Source: Acetobacteraceae bacterium
Lineage (GTDB): Bacteria > Pseudomonadota > Alphaproteobacteria > Acetobacterales > Acetobacteraceae
DNA length: 7,988 nt
NCBI GenBank assembly: GCA_003133265.1
Contig: PKWQ01000273.1
Coordinates: 1-7,988 of the forward strand
Direction: 5' to 3'
The translations under genes were made by a program, and so were the position numbers. The notes beneath the pieces are model-generated. The model worked only from the letters and a program-made list of their open reading frames with translations, was not told the DNA's origin and made no database searches. Positions 5,953 through 7,988 of this stretch are shown here, in pieces; the stretch's first letter is position 1; every line of letters begins with the position of its first letter.

Positions 5953-5979
5953 ATATTGCCCGCCCAGAATATTGCCCGC
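5953..5979. repeat. Tandem 11-bp direct repeats in the divergent control region
   Basis: ATATTGCCCGC occurs at 5953-5963 and again at 5969-5979, a 16-bp period. The pair lies 85 bp upstream of the amidohydrolase ATG and 20 bp upstream of the predicted atpI -35, in the gap between the two divergent units. Paired direct repeats in such a place are a common layout for regulator binding sites, but I recognise no known consensus. Confidence 0.45.
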
Positions 5980-5998
5980 TGTCGGGGCCGAACCATTC

Positions 5999-6027
5999 TT
6001 GACACTGCCGGAACCCCCCTGTAGCAA
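5999..6027 (+). promoter_or_regulatory. Predicted promoter of the atp F0 operon
   Basis: A perfect TTGACA (5999-6004) is followed after 17 nt by TAGCAA (6022-6027), which is a weak -10 (3 of 6). Transcription would start near 6034, about 33 nt before the atpI ATG. The -10 coincides with the left foot of the inverted repeat 6022-6057, so the hairpin and this start site cannot both act as RNA features of the same transcript. Confidence 0.5.
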
Positions 6028-6057
6028 GCCCACGCCTTCCGGCAGGGCGACTTGCTA
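6022..6057 (+). promoter_or_regulatory. Imperfect hairpin abutting the atpI ribosome binding site
   Basis: TAGCAAG (6022-6028) pairs perfectly with CTTGCTA (6051-6057). Inside, CCC (6029-6031) can pair with GGG (6045-6047), and GCC (6034-6036) with GGC (6041-6043) around TTCC. The right foot ends at the first base of the atpI Shine-Dalgarno AGGAG (6057-6061). If transcribed whole, it could tune atpI translation; alternatively it is a DNA operator over the -10. Confidence 0.4.
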
Positions 6058-6066
6058 GGAGCGAAC

Positions 6067-6372
6067 ATGAGTGAACAGCAGGGCGGTGACGATCACTCCT
6101 TCGAGGAGCGACTGGCAGCCGCCCGGATCAGGCAGGGGCTAGACACCCCGAAGCCGGGACCGGAAGGAAAGCAACCCTTCTCGCCCTGGGGGATCGGCCT
6201 GAGGGTAGGAACGGAGCTTGTCTCCGCCCTGGTGGTGGCCCTGGTCATCGGCTGGGCGCTGGACCGGTGGCTCGGGACCAAACCGATCCTGCTCGCGGTG
6301 TTCGTGCTGATCGGGGGGGCGGCTGGGGTGCTGAATGTCTGGCGGCTGTTCAGACAGACCCCGAACGGCTAG
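6067..6372 (+). CDS. atpI: AtpI, ATP synthase accessory membrane protein
   Basis: 101 residues: a charged cytoplasmic N-terminus (1-40) and two membrane helices (about 44-64 and 73-94) joined by LDRWLGTKP. This is the AtpI (ATPase gene 1) layout at the head of F0 operons. AtpI helps assemble the subunit c ring and has been linked to cation handling, but it is not part of the finished enzyme. Glu50 and Asp66 lie in or beside the helices, and GGAAG occurs at 83-87. The start is ATG at 6067-6069 with AGGAG at 6057-6061 and a 5-nt gap; a TTG at 6052 is in frame but lies inside the leader hairpin and has no good site. It is the first gene of the operon, 63 nt ahead of atpB. Confidence 0.93.
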   Translation: MSEQQGGDDHSFEERLAAARIRQGLDTPKPGPEGKQPFSPWGIGLRVGTELVSALVVALVIGWALDRWLGTKPILLAVFVLIGGAAGVLNVWRLFRQTPNG

Positions 6373-6435
6373 ACGGATCGAGATGAAGGCGCGCCGGGCA
6401 TGGTGGCGCCGTGCGAGAGATAGAGGACGGGGAAC

Positions 6436-7197
6436 TTGGCGGCCGAACATACGATCGACGCGCTTGGCCAGTTTAAGCTCACGACCGCGCTCGGTCCGAT
6501 CGGAGCTTCCGTTCACTTCACCCAGTCGAACCTGATGATGCTGATCGCGGGCGCGCTGACCATTTCGCTGCTGTATTTCGGGATGCGCCCGCGCGCCGTG
6601 GTGCCGGGCCGGCTACAGGCGGCGGCGGAACTGGCCTACAAATTCATCCACGACATGTGCATCGCGCAGATCGGCGAGGAAGGTAAGCGCTTCTTCCCGT
6701 TCGTGTTCACGCTGTTCTTCTTCGTGCTGATGGGCAATTTGCTGGGCCTGCTGCCCTACTCGTTCACCTACACCAGCCATATCGCGGTGACCGCCGGCCT
6801 TGCCGTGACCGTCATCGTGCTGGTCACGATCGTGGCGCTGGTGATCCACGGCACGCATTTCTTCGGCTATTTCTTCCCGCCGGGCGCGCCCAAGCTGCTG
6901 GCGCCGATCATCGTCCCGGTGGAGATCATCTCCTACCTGTCACGCCCGGTCAGCCTGTCCATCCGTCTGTTCGCCAACATGGTCGCCGGGCATGTGATGT
7001 TCGAGGTATTCGCGAGCTTCACCGTCATGCTCGCCGCCTCCGCCAGCCTGGGTTTCCTGGGCGATGTCATCGCCATCGGGCCGATCCTGCTGAACGTCAT
7101 CCTGGTCGGCTTCGAACTGCTGGTGGCCTGCCTACAGGCCTATGTGTTCGCCATCCTGACCTGCATCTATCTGCACGACGCGGTGCATCTGCACTAA
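6436..7197 (+). CDS. atpB: ATP synthase F0 subunit a
   Basis: 253 residues, several membrane helices. Subunit a holds the two half-channels through which protons reach and leave the c ring. The essential Arg is Arg177 in SLSIRLFANMVAGH (173-186), equivalent to Arg210 in E. coli. The C-terminal helix has FELLVACLQAYVFAILTCIYL (226-246), including Glu227 and Gln234. GNLLGLLPYSF (100-110) is also typical. The start is TTG at 6436-6438: it gives the expected AAEHTIDALGQF N-terminus, has GAGGA at 6423-6427 8 nt upstream, and the first internal ATG would remove about 33 residues. The gene is 49 nt ahead of atpE. Certain as to family. Confidence 0.97.
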   Translation: MAAEHTIDALGQFKLTTALGPIGASVHFTQSNLMMLIAGALTISLLYFGMRPRAVVPGRLQAAAELAYKFIHDMCIAQIGEEGKRFFPFVFTLFFFVLMGNLLGLLPYSFTYTSHIAVTAGLAVTVIVLVTIVALVIHGTHFFGYFFPPGAPKLLAPIIVPVEIISYLSRPVSLSIRLFANMVAGHVMFEVFASFTVMLAASASLGFLGDVIAIGPILLNVILVGFELLVACLQAYVFAILTCIYLHDAVHLH

Positions 7198-7246
7198 GCC
7201 GTTCGGACTTCTTCCCCTCAACCGGAAACACTGAAGGAATATTCTC

Positions 7247-7471
7247 ATGGACGTGGCTGCCGCGAAGGCTCTCGGAGCCGGTATCGCCGTTATCGCCCTC
7301 GCCGGCGTCGGCATTGGCATTGGCAACATCTTCTCCTCGCTCGTCTCCTCCGTTGCCCGCAACCCGTCGGCCCGCGACCAGGTGTTCGGCCTGGGCATCC
7401 TGGGCTTCGCGCTGACGGAAGCGGTGGCGCTGTTCGCCCTGCTGATCGCCTTCCTGATCCTCTTCACCTGA
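7247..7471 (+). CDS. atpE: ATP synthase F0 subunit c
   Basis: 74 residues forming a two-helix hairpin; many copies make the rotor ring in the inner membrane. Helix 1 holds the Gly-rich packing motif GVGIGIG (20-26), the polar loop is ARNPSARDQ (37-45), and helix 2 has the ion-binding carboxylate Glu58 in GFALTEAVALFAL (53-65). The residues after Glu58 are Ala and Val, not the Ser-Thr of sodium-binding rings, so coupling to protons is inferred. The start is ATG at 7247-7249 with AAGGA at 7234-7238, 8 nt upstream, the best site in the operon, in keeping with the need for many copies. A strong hairpin follows the stop by 20 nt. Confidence 0.97.
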   Translation: MDVAAAKALGAGIAVIALAGVGIGIGNIFSSLVSSVARNPSARDQVFGLGILGFALTEAVALFALLIAFLILFT

Positions 7472-7491
7472 TTCGCATCCGGAAGAGGGGG

Positions 7492-7513
7492 CCGGGCGCG
7501 GTTTCGCGCCCGG
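7492..7513 (+). promoter_or_regulatory. Strong GC hairpin between atpE and the b' gene
   Basis: CCGGGCGCG (7492-7500) pairs perfectly with CGCGCCCGG (7505-7513) around the loop GTTT. It starts 20 nt after the atpE stop and ends 8 nt before the b' ATG. The bases after it are ATACGACC, so it lacks the T-run of an intrinsic terminator. The only purine-rich match near the b' start (GGA, 7512-7514) lies mostly inside the stem, so the hairpin could hold down b' translation while shielding the atpE 3' end. A competing pairing, ATCCGG (7477-7482) with CCGGAT (7510-7515), is possible. Confidence 0.6.
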
Positions 7514-7521
7514 ATACGACC

Positions 7522-7988
7522 ATGTTCCGCATCGTCGCTTCCGCCGCGCTGCTGCTGCTTCTGCTGACCGCCGCGTCCACTGGCGCGATGGCGGGCGAAG
7601 GCATGCCGCAGCTCGATTTCGCCAACCCACTGACGGTCGCGCAGATCATCTGGGGCGCGATCATCTTCTTCGCGCTCTATTTGCTGCTCTCGCGCTGGGC
7701 TCTCCCCCAGGTGAGCGCGGTGCTGGACATGCGCGAAGGCAGGATCAATGCCGACCTGGACACGGCACGCGCCGCCAAGGTTCGCGCCGACGCGGCGATC
7801 GCCGAGTTGACCGCGGCCACGCAGCGCGCGCGGGCCGAGGCACAGGCGGCGATCAACACCGCGCTCGATCAGGCCAAGCAGGCCGCCGCCGCGCAGTCGG
7901 CCGAACTGAACGCCAAGCTGGCGGCACAGATCGCCGGGGCCGAGGCGCGCATCGGCCAGGCGCGGGCCTCCGCGCTGGGCGCGCTGCG
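7522..7988 (+). CDS. atpF2: ATP synthase F0 subunit b' (N-terminal 155 residues, cut by window edge)
   Basis: The frame is open from ATG 7522-7524 to the window end (155 full codons). Subunit b' (also called atpX or atpG in some genomes) pairs with b to form the peripheral stalk that stops F1 from turning with the rotor. Residues 37-57 (LTVAQIIWGAIIFFALYLLLS) are the membrane anchor, and from about 62 the protein is a long Ala-rich, charged helix (VSAVLDMREGRINADLDTARAAKVRADAAIAEL) typical of the stalk coiled coil. Residues 1-24 are an extra hydrophobic stretch ending AMA, like a cleavable signal peptide. There is no good Shine-Dalgarno; the start sits 8 nt after a hairpin. ATG at codons 23 or 28 would give a shorter form. 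The order c then b' then b is usual in alphaproteobacteria. Confidence 0.92.
   Translation, partial: MFRIVASAALLLLLLTAASTGAMAGEGMPQLDFANPLTVAQIIWGAIIFFALYLLLSRWALPQVSAVLDMREGRINADLDTARAAKVRADAAIAELTAATQRARAEAQAAINTALDQAKQAAAAQSAELNAKLAAQIAGAEARIGQARASALGAL

Noticed and set aside
6384..6535. Small plus-strand frame from ATG 6384 between atpI and atpB
   Set aside because: Arg-rich composition, overlaps the atpB start out of frame, and has no ribosome binding site.
7492..7513. Intrinsic terminator after atpE
   Set aside because: The stem is strong but no U-run follows, and the operon clearly continues into b'.

Overview
The window is high-GC and looks like the chromosome of an alphaproteobacterium, probably of the Rhodospirillales/Acetobacteraceae type. 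The evidence is the F0 gene order atpI-atpB-atpE-b' without F1 genes alongside, an Ffh with the TRMDGDARGG form of the G4 loop, and two kinds of GTAG-footed intergenic palindrome. This placement rests on recalled family resemblance, not on a search. No phage, plasmid, CRISPR, transposase, tRNA or rRNA gene is visible.

Layout. Positions 1-894 (minus) hold the first 298 codons of ffh, the signal recognition particle GTPase, with a good promoter near 1000-1028. Behind it lies a 103-bp nested inverted repeat (1047-1149). Next on the minus strand is a secreted NTF2/DUF4440-type protein (1331-1780) with its own predicted promoter and a palindrome at the likely transcription start. A two-unit REP element (1988-2068) separates it from a two-gene minus unit: a small membrane protein (2722-3030) followed by an ExoD-family membrane protein (2079-2717). 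A possible FNR/FixK-type box (3093-3106) sits upstream of that unit. A different REP-like palindrome (3121-3151) separates it from a three-gene minus cluster, read amidohydrolase-2 (4951-5868), CAP-domain secreted protein (4326-4925), Ldh_2-family NAD(P)H oxidoreductase (3190-4248).

From about 5999 the plus strand carries the ATP synthase F0 operon: atpI, atpB (subunit a, TTG start), atpE (subunit c) and the start of the b' gene, which runs off the window. Subunits a and c form the proton path, with Arg177 of a and Glu58 of c as the key residues. Subunit b' is part of the peripheral stalk, and AtpI is the accessory protein linked to c-ring assembly. A strong 9-bp hairpin between atpE and b' has the position expected of an element that sets c above b' in expression.

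Most of the coding content is ordinary housekeeping. The less ordinary material is intergenic: the inverted REP pair with a compensatory base-pair change, the nested palindrome next to the ffh promoter, the possible oxygen-responsive box, and the hairpins in the atp leader and at the atpE/b' junction. I do not see a convincing new multi-gene system.
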